Under the pieces are notes generated by a model, which worked only from the letters and a program-made list of their open reading frames with translations, was not told the origin of the DNA and ran no database searches. From positions 30,419,501-30,483,500 of the forward strand of contig NC_079881.1 in NCBI RefSeq assembly GCF_029227915.1: a stretch of DNA of 64,000 bases. The letters run 5' to 3'. The stretch's first letter is position 1; every line of letters begins with the position of its first letter. Shown one piece after another: positions 24,936 to 36,502 of the stretch. Source of the DNA: Hydractinia symbiolongicarpus. Lineage: Eukaryota; Cnidaria; Hydrozoa; Anthoathecata; Hydractiniidae. Both the position numbers and the translations under genes were made by a program.

Positions 24936-27369
24936 ATGAGACTTGTAGTCTTCAAACTTGTTTTCATTTTTGATGAGACGCTGAATAAAAGAAGTTTAAT
25001 CGCCGGCAAAGGAAAACCTGCGATTTCCCGTAAATCCCGGACTCGGCCTGTAAAGTCAAAAGTATACAAAGAAAGTACCCAGGGTGCAAACTCATTTACC
25101 GAACGATTTTTTAAATTATTATTTCACCACTAAAACGCATGAGACTTGTAGTTTTCAAAAATATTTTCATTTTTGATGAGACGCTGAATAAAAGAAGTTT
25201 AATCGCCGGCAAACGAAAACCTGCGATGATCCGTAAATACCGGACTCGGCCCGTATAGTCAAAAGTATACAAAGAAAGTACCCAGGGTGTAAACTCATTT
25301 GCCGAACGATTTTTTAAATTATTATTTCACCACTAAAGCCCATGAGACTTGTAGTTTTTAAAAATGTTTTCATTTTTGATGAGACGCTTAATGAAAGAGG
25401 TTTAATCGCCGGCAAACGAAAACCAGCGATTTCCCCTAAATCCCGGGCTTGGCCCGTGTAGTCGAATGTATAGAAAGAAAGTAACCAGGGAGTAAACTCA
25501 TTTCCCGAACGACTGATTAAATTATTTTTTCACCACTAAAACGCATGAGACTTGTAGTTTTCAAAAATGTTTTCATTTTTAATGAGACGCTTAATGAAAG
25601 AGGTTTAATCGCCGGCAAACGAAAACCCGGGATTTCCCGTAAATCCCGGGCTTGTCCCGTATAGTCCAATGTATACAAAGAAAGTACCCTGTGAGTTAAC
25701 TCATTTCCAGGACGATTTTTTAAATTATCTTTTCACCACTAAATCGCATGAGACTTGTAGTTTTCAAAAATGTTTTCATTTTTGATGAGACGTTGAATAA
25801 AAGAAGTTTAATCGCCGGCAAACGAAAACCTGCGATTTCCCGTAAATCCCAGACTCGGTCCGTATAGTCAAAATTATACAAAGAAAGTACCCAGGGAGAA
25901 AACTCATTTCCCGAACGATTTTTTAAATTATTATTTCACCACTGAAGCCCATGAGACTTGTAGTTTTTAAAAATGTTTTCATTTTTGATGAGACGCTTAA
26001 TGAAAGAGGTTTAATCGCCGGCAAACGAAAACCCGCGATTTCCCGCAAATCCCGGGCTTGGCCCGTATAGTCGAATGTATACAAAGAATTACCCTGTGAG
26101 TAAACTCATTTCCAAAACGATTTTTTAAATTATCTTTTCACCACTAAAACGCATGAGACTTGTAGTTTTCAAAAATGTTTTCATTTTTGATGAGACACTG
26201 AATAAAAGAAGTTTAATCGCCGGCAAACGAAAACCCGCCATTTCCCGTAAATCCTGGGCTTGGCCCGTATAGTCAAAAGTATACAAAGAAAGTACCCAGG
26301 GAGTAAACTCATTTCTCGAACGATTTTTTATATTATTTTTTCACAACTAAAACGCATGAGACTTGTAGTCTTCAAACTTGTTTTCATTTTTGATGAGACG
26401 CTAAATAAAAGAAGTTTAATCGCCGGCAAAGGAAAACCTGCGATTTCCCGTAAATCCCGGACTCGGCCTGTAAAGACAAAAGTATACATAGAAAGTACCC
26501 AGGATGTAAACTCATTTCCCGAACGATTTTTTAAATTATTATTTCACCACTAAAACGCATGAGACATGTAGTTTTCAAAAATGTTTTCATTTTTGATGAG
26601 ACGCTGAATAAAAGAAGCTTAATCGCCGGCAAACGAAAACCTGCGATTTCCCGTAAATCCCGGACTCGGCCCGTATAGTCAAAAGTACACAAAGAAAGTA
26701 CCCAGGGTGTAAACTCATTTCCCGAAGTATTTTTTAAATTATCATTTCACCACTAAAGCCCATGAGACATGTAGTTTTTAAAAATGTTTTCATTTTTGAT
26801 GAGACGCTGTATAAAAGAAGTTTAATTGCCGGCAAACGAAAACCCGCGACTTCCCGTAAATCCCGGACTCGGCCTGTAAAGTCAAAAGTATACAAAAAAA
26901 GTACCCATGGAGTAAACTCATTTCCCGAACGATTTTTCAAATTATTATTTCACCACTAAAGCCCATGAGACTTGTAGTTTTTAAAAATGTTTTCATTTTT
27001 GATGAGACGCTGAATAAAAGAAGTTTAATCGCCGGCAAACGAAAACCCGCTACTTCCCGTAAGTCCCGGACTCGGCCCGTATAGTCAAAAGTATACAAAG
27101 AAAGTACCCAGGGAGTAAACTCATTTCCGGAACGATTTTATAAATTAATTTTTCACCACTAAAACGCATGAGACTTGTAGTCTTCAAACTTGTTTTCATT
27201 TTTGATGAGACGCTGAATAAAAGAAGTTTAATCGCTGGCAAACGAAAACCCGCGATTTCCCGTAAATCCCGAGCTTGGCCGTATAGTCAAAAGTATACAA
27301 AGAAAGTACCCAGGGAGTAAACTCATTTCCGGAACGATTTTTTAAATTAATTTTTCACCACTAAAACGC
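24936..27369. repeat. L-P-...-M-N-L'-B-C-D unit, twelve monomers (2434 bp)
   Basis: L (24936), P (25139, AAATATTTTC, GATGATCCG), an M-like (25342), an R-like (25545, CTTAATGAAAGAGG), an S-like (25748), M (25951), N (26153), L' (26356), B (26559), C (26762), D (26965), L/K (27168). The following copy lacks the three monomers 25342-25950. Confidence 0.86.
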
Positions 27370-28992
27370 ATGAGACTTGTAGTCTTCAAACTTGTTTTCA
27401 TTTTTGATGAGACGCTGAATAAAAGAAGTTTAATCGCCGGCAAAGGAAAACCTGCGATTTCCCGTAAATCCCGGACTCGGCCTGTAAAGTCAAAAGTATA
27501 CAAAGAAAGTACCCAGGGTGCAAACTCATTTACCGAACGATTTTTTAAATTATTATTTCACCACTAAAACGCATGAGACTTGTAGTTTTCAAAAATATTT
27601 TCATTTTTGATGAGACGCTGAATAAAAGAAGTTTAATCGCCGGCAAACGAAAACCTGCGATGATCCGTAAATACCGGACTCGGCCCGTATAGTCAAAAGT
27701 ATACAAAGAAAGTACCCAGGGTGTAAACTCATTTGCCGAACGATTTTTTAAATTATTATTTCACCACTAAAGCCCATGAGACTTGTAGTTTTTAAAAATG
27801 TTTTCATTTTTGATGAGACGCTTAATGAAAGTGGTTTAATCGCCGGCAAACGAAAACCCGCGATTTCCCGTAAATCCCGGGCTTGGCCCATATAGTCGAA
27901 TGTATACAAAGAATTACCCTGTGAGTAAACTCATTTCCAAAACGATTTTTTAAATTATCTTTTCACCACTAAAACGCATAAGACTTGTAGTTTTCAAAAA
28001 TGTTTTCATTTTTGATGAGACACTGAATAAAAGAAGTTTAATCGCCGGCAAACGAAAACCCGCCATTTCCCGTAAATCCTGGGCTTGGCCCGTATAGTCA
28101 AAAGTATACAAAGAAAGTACCCAGGGAGTAAACTCATTTCTCGAACGATTTTTTATATTATTTTTTCACAACTAAAACGCATGAGACTTGTAGTCTTCAA
28201 ACTTGTTTTCATTTTTGATGAGACGCTAAATAAAAGAAGTTTAATCGCCGGCAAAGGAAAACCTGCGATTTCCCGTAATTCCCGGACTCGGCCTGTAAAG
28301 ACAAAAGTATACATAGAAAGTACCCAGGATGTAAACTCATTTCCCGAACGATTTTTTAAATTATTATTTCACCACTAAAACGCATGAGACATGTAGTTTT
28401 CAAAAATGTTTTCATTTTTGATGGGACGCTGAATAAAAGAAGCTTAATCGCCGGCAAACGAAAACCTGCGATTTCCCGTAAATCCCGGACTCGGCCCGTA
28501 TAGTCAAAAGTACACAAAGAAAGTACCCAGGGTGTAAACTCATTTCCCGAAGTATTTTTTAAATTATCATTTCACCACTAAAGCCCATGAGACATGTAGT
28601 TTTTAAAAATGTTTTCATTTTTGATGAGACGCTGTATAAAAGAAGTTTAATTGCCGGCAAACGAAAACCCGCGACTTCCCGTAAATCCCGGACTCGGCCT
28701 GTAAAGTCAAAAGTATACAAAAAAAGTACCCATGGAGTAAACTCATTTCCCGAACGATTTTTCAAATTATTATTTCACCACTAAAGCCCATGAGACTTGT
28801 AGTTTTTAAAAATGTTTTCATTTTTGATGAGACGCTGAATAAAAGAAGTTTAATCGCCGGCAAACGAAAACCCGCTACTTCCCGTAAGTCCCGGACTCGG
28901 CCCGTATAGTCAAAAGTATACAAAGAAAGTACCCAGGGAGTAAACTCATTTCCGGAACGATTTTATAAATTAATTTTTCACCACTAAAACGC
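27370..28992. repeat. L-P-M-N-L'-B-C-D unit, shortened copy
   Basis: L (27370), P (27573), M (27776), N (27978), L' (28181), B (28384, GATGGGACG), C (28587), D (28790). Monomers L and P match the previous copy at a 2434-bp offset, and monomers from N onwards match at 1825 bp. This places a three-monomer (609-bp) length difference at the M position. Confidence 0.87.
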
Positions 28993-30415
28993 ATGAGACT
29001 TGTAGTCTTCAAACTTGTTTTCATTTTTGATGAGACGTTGAATAAAAGAAGTTTAATCGCCGGCAAAGGAAAACCTGCGATTTCCCGTAAATCCCGGACT
29101 CGGCCTGTAAAGTCAAAAGTATACATAGAAAGTACCCAGGGTGTAAACTCATTTCCCGAACGATTTTTTAAATTATTATTTCACCACTAAAACGCATGAG
29201 ACATGTAGTTTTCAAAAATGTTTTCATTTTTGATGAGACGCTGAATAAAAGAAGCTTAATCGCCGGCAAACGAACACCTGCGATTTCCCGTAAATCCCAG
29301 ACTCGGCCCGTATAGTCAAAAGTATACAAAGAAAGTACCCAGGGTGTAAACTCATTTCCCGAAGGATTTTTTAAATTATCATTTCACCACTAAAGCCCAT
29401 GAGACATGCAGTTTTTAAAAATGTTTTCATTTTTGATGAGACGCTGTATAAAAGAAGTTTAATTGCCGGCAAACGAAAACCCGCGACTTCCCGTAAATCC
29501 CGGACTCGGTCCTGTAAAGTCAAAAGTATACAAAAAAAGTACCCATGGAGTAAACTCTTTTCCCGAACGATTTTTCAAATTATTATTTCACCACTAAAAC
29601 GCATGAGACATGTAGTTTTTAAAAATGTTTTCATTTTTGATGAGACGCTGAATAAAAGAAGCTTAATCGCCGGCAAACGAAAACCTGCGATTTCCCGTAA
29701 ATCCCAGACTCGGCCCGTATAGTCAAAAGTATACAAAGAAAGTACCCAGGGTGTAAACTCATTTCCCGAAGGATTTTTTAAATTATCATTTCACCACTAA
29801 AGCCCATGAGACATGCAGTTTTTAAAAATGTTTTCATTTTTGATGAGACGCTGTATAAAAGAAGTTTAATTGCCGGCAAACGAAAACCCGCAACTTCCCG
29901 TAAATCCCGGACTCGGTCCTGTAAAGTCAAAAGTATACAAAAAAAGTACCCATGGAGTAAACTCTTTTCCCGAACGATTTTTCAAATTATTATTTCACCA
30001 CTAAAGCCCATGAGACTTGTAGTTTTTAAAAATGTTTTCATTTTTGATGAGACGCTGAATAAAAGAAGTTTAATCGCCGGCAAACGAAAACCCGCGACTT
30101 CCCGTAAATCCCGGACTCGGCCCGTATAGTCAAAAGTATACGAAGAAAGTACCCAGGGAGTAAACTCATTTCCCGAACGATTTTTTAAATTATTTCTTCA
30201 CCACTAAAACGCATAAGACTTGTAGTTTTCAAAAATGTTTTCATTTTTGATGAGACGCTGAATAAAAGAAGCTTAATCGCCGGCAAACAAAAACCTGCGA
30301 TTTCCCGTAAATCCCGGACTCGGCCCGTATAGTCAAAAGTATACAAAGAAAGTACCCAGGGTGTAAACTCATTTCCCGAAGGATTTTTAAAATTATCATT
30401 TCACCACTAAAGCCC
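28993..30415. repeat. L, B and tandem B-C dimers with a +1 marker
   Basis: L (28993, GACGTTGAAT), B (29196), C (29399), B/C (29603), C (29806), D (30009), K/B chimera (30213). The C monomers at 29399 and 29806 share two private changes: an extra base giving CTCGGTCCTGTAAAG, and GTAAACTCTTTTCCC. They are 407 bp apart, so a dimer carrying both changes was duplicated in tandem. Confidence 0.86.
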
Positions 30416-33054
30416 ATGAGACATGTAGTTTTTAAAAATGTTTTCATTTTTGATGAGACGCTGTATAAAAGAAGTTTAATTGCCGGCAAACGAAAACCCG
30501 CGACTTCCCGTAAATCCCGGACTCGGCCTGTAAAGTCAAAAGTATACAAAAAAAGTACCCATGGAGTAAACTCATTTCCCGAACGATTTTTCAAATTATT
30601 ATTTCACCACTAAAGCCCATGAGACTTGTAGTTTTTAAAAATGTTTTCATTTTTGATGAGACGCTGAATAAAAGAAGTTTAATCGCCGGCAAACGAAAAC
30701 CCGCGACTTCCCGTAAATCCCGGACTCGGCCCGTATAGTCAAAAGTATACGAAGAAAGTACCCAGGGAGTAAACTCATTTCCCGAACGATTTTTTAAATT
30801 ATTTCTTCACCACTAAAACGCATAAGACTTGTAGTTTTCAAAAATGTTTTCATTTTTGATGAGACGCTAAATAAAAGAAGTTTAATCGCTGGCAAACGAA
30901 AACCCGCGATTTCCCGTAAATCCCGAGCTTGGCCCGTATAGTCAAAAGTATACAAAGAAAGTACCCAGGGAGTAAACTCATTGCCGGAACGATTTTTTAA
31001 ATTAATTTTTCACCACTAAAACGCATGAGACTTGTAGTCTTCAAACTTGTTTTCATTTTTGATGAGACGCTGAATAAAAGAAGTTTAATCGCCGGCAAAG
31101 GAAAACCTGCGATTTACCGTAAATCCCGGACTCGGCCTGTAAAGTCAAAAGTATACATAGAAAGTACCCAGGGTGTAAACTCATTTCCCGAACGATTTTT
31201 TAAATTATTATTTCACCACTAAAACGCATGAGACATGTAGTTTTCAAAAATGTTTTCATTTTTGATGAGACGCTGAATAAAAGAAGCTTAATCCCCGGCA
31301 AACGAAAACCTGCGATTTCCCGTAAATCCCAGACTCGGCCCGTATAGTCAAAGGTATACAAAGAAAGTACTTAGGGTGTAAACTCATTTCCCGAAGGATT
31401 TTTTAAATTATCATTTCACCACTAAAGCCCATGAGACATGCAGTTTTTAAAAATGTTTTCATTTTTGATGAGACGCTGTATAAAAGAAGTTTAATTGCCG
31501 GCAAACGAAAACCCGCGACTTCCCGTAAATCCCGGACTCGGCCTGTAAAGTCAAAAGTATACAAAAAAAGTACCCATGGAGTAAACTCATTTCCCGAACG
31601 ATTTTTCAAATTATTATTTCACCACTAAAGCCCATGAGACTTGTAGTTTTTAAAAATGTTTTCATTTTTGATGAGACGCTGAATAAAAGAAGTTTAATCG
31701 CCGGCAAACGAAAACCCGCGACTTCCCGTAAATCCCGGACTCGGCCCGTGTAGTCAAAAGTATACGAAGAAAGTACCCAGGGAGTAAACTCATTTCCCGA
31801 ACGATTTTTTAAATTATTTCTTCACCACTAAAACGCATAAGACTTGTAGTTTTCAAAAATGTTTTCATTTTTGATGAGACGCTGAATAAAAGAAGTTTAA
31901 TCGCCGGCAAAGGAAAACCTGCGATTTCCCGTAAATCCCGGACTCGGCCTGTAAAGTCAAAAGTATACAAAGAAAGTACCCAGGGTGCAAACTCATTTCC
32001 CGAACGATTTTTTAAATTATTATTTCACCACTAAAACGCATGAGACTTGTAGTTTTCAAAAATATTTTCATTTTTGATGAGACGCTGAATAAAAGAAGTT
32101 TAATCGCCGGCAAACGAAAACCTGCGATGATCCGTAAATACCGGACTCGGCCCGTATTGTCAAAAGTATACAAAGAAAGTACCCAGGGTGTAAACTCATT
32201 TGCCGAACGATTTTTTAAATTATTATTTCACCACTAAAGCCCATGAGACTTGTAGTTTTTAAAAATGTTTTCATTTTTGATGAGACGCTTAATGAAAGTG
32301 GTTTAATCGCCGGCAAACGAAAACCCGCGATTTCCCGTAAATCCCGAGCTTGGCCCGTATAGTCGAATGTATACAAAGAATTACCCTGTGAGTAAACTCA
32401 TTTCCAAAACGATTTTTTAAATTATCTTTTCACCACTAAAACGCATGAGACTTGTAGTTTTCAAAAATGTTTTCATTTTTGATGAGACACTGAATAAAAG
32501 AAGTTTAATCGCCGGCAAACGAAAACCCGCCATTTCCCGTAAATCCTGGGCTTGGCCCGTATAGTCAAAAGTATACAAAGAAAGTACCCAGGGAGTAAAC
32601 TTATTTCTCGAACGATTTTTTATATTATTTTTTCACAACTAAAACGCATGAGACTTGTAGTCTTCAAACTTGTTTTCATTTTTGATGAGACGCTAAATAA
32701 AAGAAGTTAAATCGCCGGCAAAGCAAAAACCTGCGATTTCCCGTAAATCCCGGACTCGGCCTGTAAAGTCAAAAGTATACGAAGAAAGTACCCAGGGAGT
32801 AAACTCATTTCCCGAACGATTTTTTAAATTATTTCTTCACCACTAAAACGCATAAGACTTGTAGTTTTCAAAAATGTTTTCATTTTTGATGAGACGCTAA
32901 ATAAAAGAAGTTTAATCGCTGGCAAACGAAAACCCGCGATTTCCCGTAAATCCCGAGCTTGGCCCGTATAGTCAAAAGTATACAAAGAAAGTACCCAGGG
33001 AGTAAACTCATTTCCGGAACGATTTTTTAAATTAATTTTTCACCACTAAAACGC
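30416..33054. repeat. C-D-K, L-B-C-D-K/L, P-M-N segment
   Basis: C (30416), D (30619), K (30822), L (31025), B (31228), C (31431), D (31634), K/L chimera (31837), P (32040), M (32243), N (32445), L' joined to D-like sequence (32648), K (32851). Bases 30416-31633 closely match 16822-18039 at an offset of 13594 bp, including ATGAGACATGCAG in the second C and TACTTAGGG in the preceding B. One extra A near 32723 offsets the usual M deletion near 32380. Confidence 0.83.
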
Positions 33055-35487
33055 ATGAGACTTGTAGTCTTTAAACTTGTTTTCATTTTTGATGAGACGC
33101 TGAATAAAAGAAGTTTAATCGCCGGCAAAGGAAAACCTGCGATTTACCGTAAATCCCGGACTCGGCCTGTAAAGTCAAAAGTATACATAGAAAGTACCCA
33201 GGGTGTAAACTCATTTCCCGAACGATTTTTTAAATTATTATTTCACCACTAAAACGCATGAGACATGTAGTTTTCAAAAATGTTTTCATTTTTGATGAGA
33301 CGCTGAATAAAAGAAGCTTAATCCCCGGCAAACGAAAACCTGCGATTTCCCGTAAATCCCAGACTCGGCCCGTATAGTCAAAAGTATACAAAGAAAGTAC
33401 TTAGGGTGTAAACTCATTTCCCGAAGGATTTTTTAAATTATCATTTCACCACTAAAGCCCATGAGACATGCAGTTTTTAAAAATGTTTTCATTTTTGATG
33501 AGACGCTGTATAAAAGAAGTTTAATTGCCGGCAAACAAAAACCCGCGACTTCCCGTAAATCCCGGACTCGGCCTGTAAAGTCAGAAGTATACAAAAAAAG
33601 TACCCATGGAGTAAACTCATTTCCCGAACGATTTTTCAAATTATTATTTCACCACTAAAGCCCATGAGACTTGTAGTTTTTAAAAATGTTTTCATTTTTG
33701 ATGAGACGCTGAATAAAAGAAGTGTAATCGCCGGCAAACGAAAACCCGCGACTTCCCGTAAATCCCGGACTCGGCCCGTGTAGTCAAAAGTATACGAAGA
33801 AAGTACCCAGGGAGTAAACTCATTTCCCGAACGATTTTTTAAATTATTTCTTCACCACTAAAACGCATAAGACGTGTAGTTTTCAAAAATGTTTTCATTC
33901 TTGATGAGACGCTAAATAAAAGAAGTTTAATCGCTGGCGAACGAAAACCCGCGATTTCCCGTAAATCCCGAGCTTGGCCGTATAGTCAAAAGTATACAAA
34001 GAAAGTACCCAGGGAGTAAACTCATTTCCGGAACGATTTTTCAAATTAATTTTTCACCACTAAAACGCATGAGACTTGTAGTCTTCAAACTTGTTTTCAT
34101 TTTTGATGAGACGCTGAATAAAAGAAGTTTAATCGCCGGCAAAGGAAAACCTGCGATTTCCCGTAAATCCCGGACTTGGCCTGTAAAGTCAAAAGTATAC
34201 AAAGAAAGTACCCAGGGTGCAAACTCATTTCCCGAACGATTTTTTAAATTATTATTTCACCACTAAAACGCATGAGACTTGTAGTTTTCAAAAATATTTT
34301 CATTTTTGATGAGACGCTGAATGAAAGTGGTTTAATCGCCGGCAAACGAAAACCCGCGATTTCCCGTAAATCCCGAGCTTGGCCCGTATAGTCGAATGTA
34401 TAGAAAGAATTACCCTGTGAGTAAACTCATTTCCAAAACGATTTTTTAAATTATCTTTTCACCACTAAAACGCATGAGACTTGTAGTTTTCAAAAATGTT
34501 TTCATTTTTGATGAGACACTGAATAAAAGAAGTTTAATCGCCGGCAAACGAAAACCCGCCATTTCCCGTAAATCCTGGGCTTGGCCCGTATAGTCAAAAG
34601 TATACAAAGAAAGTACCCAGGGAGTAAACTCATTTCTCGAACGATTTTTTATATTATTTTTTCACAACTAAAACGCATGAGACTTGTAGTCTTCAAACTT
34701 GTTTTCATTTTTGATGAGACGCTAAATAAAAGAAGTTTAATCGCCGGCAAAGGAAAACCTGCGATTTCCCGTAAATCCCGGACTCGGCCTGTAAAGTCAA
34801 AAGTATACAAAGAAAGTACCCAGGGTGTAAACTCATTTCCCGAGCGATTTTTTAAATTATTATTTCACCACTAAAACGCATGAGACATGTAGTTTTCAAA
34901 AATGTTTTCATTTTTGATGAGACGCTGAATAAAAGAAGCTTAATCGCCGGCAAACGAAAACCTGCGATTTCCCGTAAATCCCGGACTCGGCCCGTATAGT
35001 CAAAAGTATACAAAGAAAGTACCCAGGGTGTAAACTCATTTCCCGAAGTATTTTTTAAATTATCATTTCACCACTAAAGCCCATGAGACATGTAGTTTTT
35101 AAAAATGTTTTCATTTTTGATGAGACGCTGTATAAAAGAAGTTTAATTGCCGGCAAACGAAAACCCGCGACTTCCGTAAATCCCGGACTCGGCCTGTAAA
35201 GTCAAAAGTATACAAAAAAAGTACCCATTGAGTAAACTCATTTCCCGAACGATTTTTCAAATTATTATTTCACCACTAAAGCCCATGAGACTTGTAGTTT
35301 TTAAAAATGTTTTCATTTTTGATGAGACGCTGAATAAAAGAAGTTTAATCGCCGGCAAACGAAAACCCGCGACTTCCCGTAAATCCCGGACTCGGCCCGT
35401 ATAGTCAAAAGTATACAAAGAAAGTACCCAGGGAGTAAACTCATTTCCGGAACGATTTTATAAATTAATTTTTCACCACTAAAACGC
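33055..35487. repeat. Pentamer L-B-C-D-K, then L, P/M chimera, N-L'-B-C-D
   Basis: L (33055), B (33258), C (33461), D (33664), K (33867) form a complete pentamer 2030 bp (ten monomers) after the one at 31025. Then come L (34069), a P/M chimera (34272, AAATATTTTC followed by CTGAATGAAAGTGG), N (34474), L' (34677), B (34879), C (35082, one base lost at CTTCCGTAAA) and D (35285). Confidence 0.84.
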
Positions 35488-36502
35488 ATGAGACTTGTAG
35501 TCTTCAAACTTGTTTTCATTTTTGATGAGACGCTGAATAAAAGAAGTTTAATCGCCGGCAAAGGAAAACCTGCGATTTCCCGTAAATCCCGGACTCGGCC
35601 TGTAAAGTCAAAAGTATACATAGAAAGTACCCAGGGTGTAAACTCATTTCCCGAACGATTTTTTAAATTATTATTTCACCACTAAAACGCATGAGACATG
35701 TAGTTTTCAAAAATGTTTTCAGTTTTGATGAGACGCTGAATAAAAGAAGCTTAATCGCCGGCAAACGAAAACCTGCGATTTCCCGTAAATCCCAGACTCG
35801 GCCCGTATAGTCAAAAGTATACAAAGAAAGTACCCAGGGTGTAAACTCATTTCCCGAAGGATTTTTTAAATTATCATTTCACCACTAAAGCCCATGAGAC
35901 ATGCAGTTTTTAAAAATGTTTTCATGTTTGATGAGACGCTGTATAAAAGAAGTTTAATTGCCGGCAAACGAAAACCCGCGACTTCCCGTAAATCCCGGAC
36001 TCGGCCTGTAAAGTCAAAAGTATACAAAAAAAGTACCCATGGAGTAAACTCATTTCCCGAACGATTTTTCAAATTATTATTTCACCACTAAAGCCCATGA
36101 GACTTGTAGTTTTTAAAAATGTTTTCATTTTTGATGAGACGCTGAATAAAAGAAGTTTAATCGCCGGCAAACGAAAACCCGCGACTTCCCGTAAATCCCG
36201 GACTCGGCCCGTATAGTCAAAAGTATACGAAGAAAGTACCCAGGGAGTAAACTCATTTCCCGAACGATTTTTTAAATTATTTCTTCACCACTAAAACGCA
36301 TAAGACTTGTAGTTTTCAAAAATGTTTTCATTTTTGATGAGACGCTAAATAAAAGAAGTTTAATCGCTGGCAAACGAAAACCCGCGATTTCCCGTAAATC
36401 CCGAGCTTGGCCCGTATAGTCAAAAGTATACAAAGAAAGTACCCAGGGAGTAAACTCATTTCCGGAACGATTTTTTAAATTAATGTTTCACCACTAAAAC
36501 GC
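35488..36502. repeat. Complete pentamer L-B-C-D-K (1015 bp)
   Basis: L (35488), B (35691, TTTTCAGTTTTG), C (35894, ATGCAG, TTCATGTTTG), D (36097), K (36300). This is the last clear pentamer. Beyond it the array changes to P/M/N-rich monomers. Confidence 0.87.
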
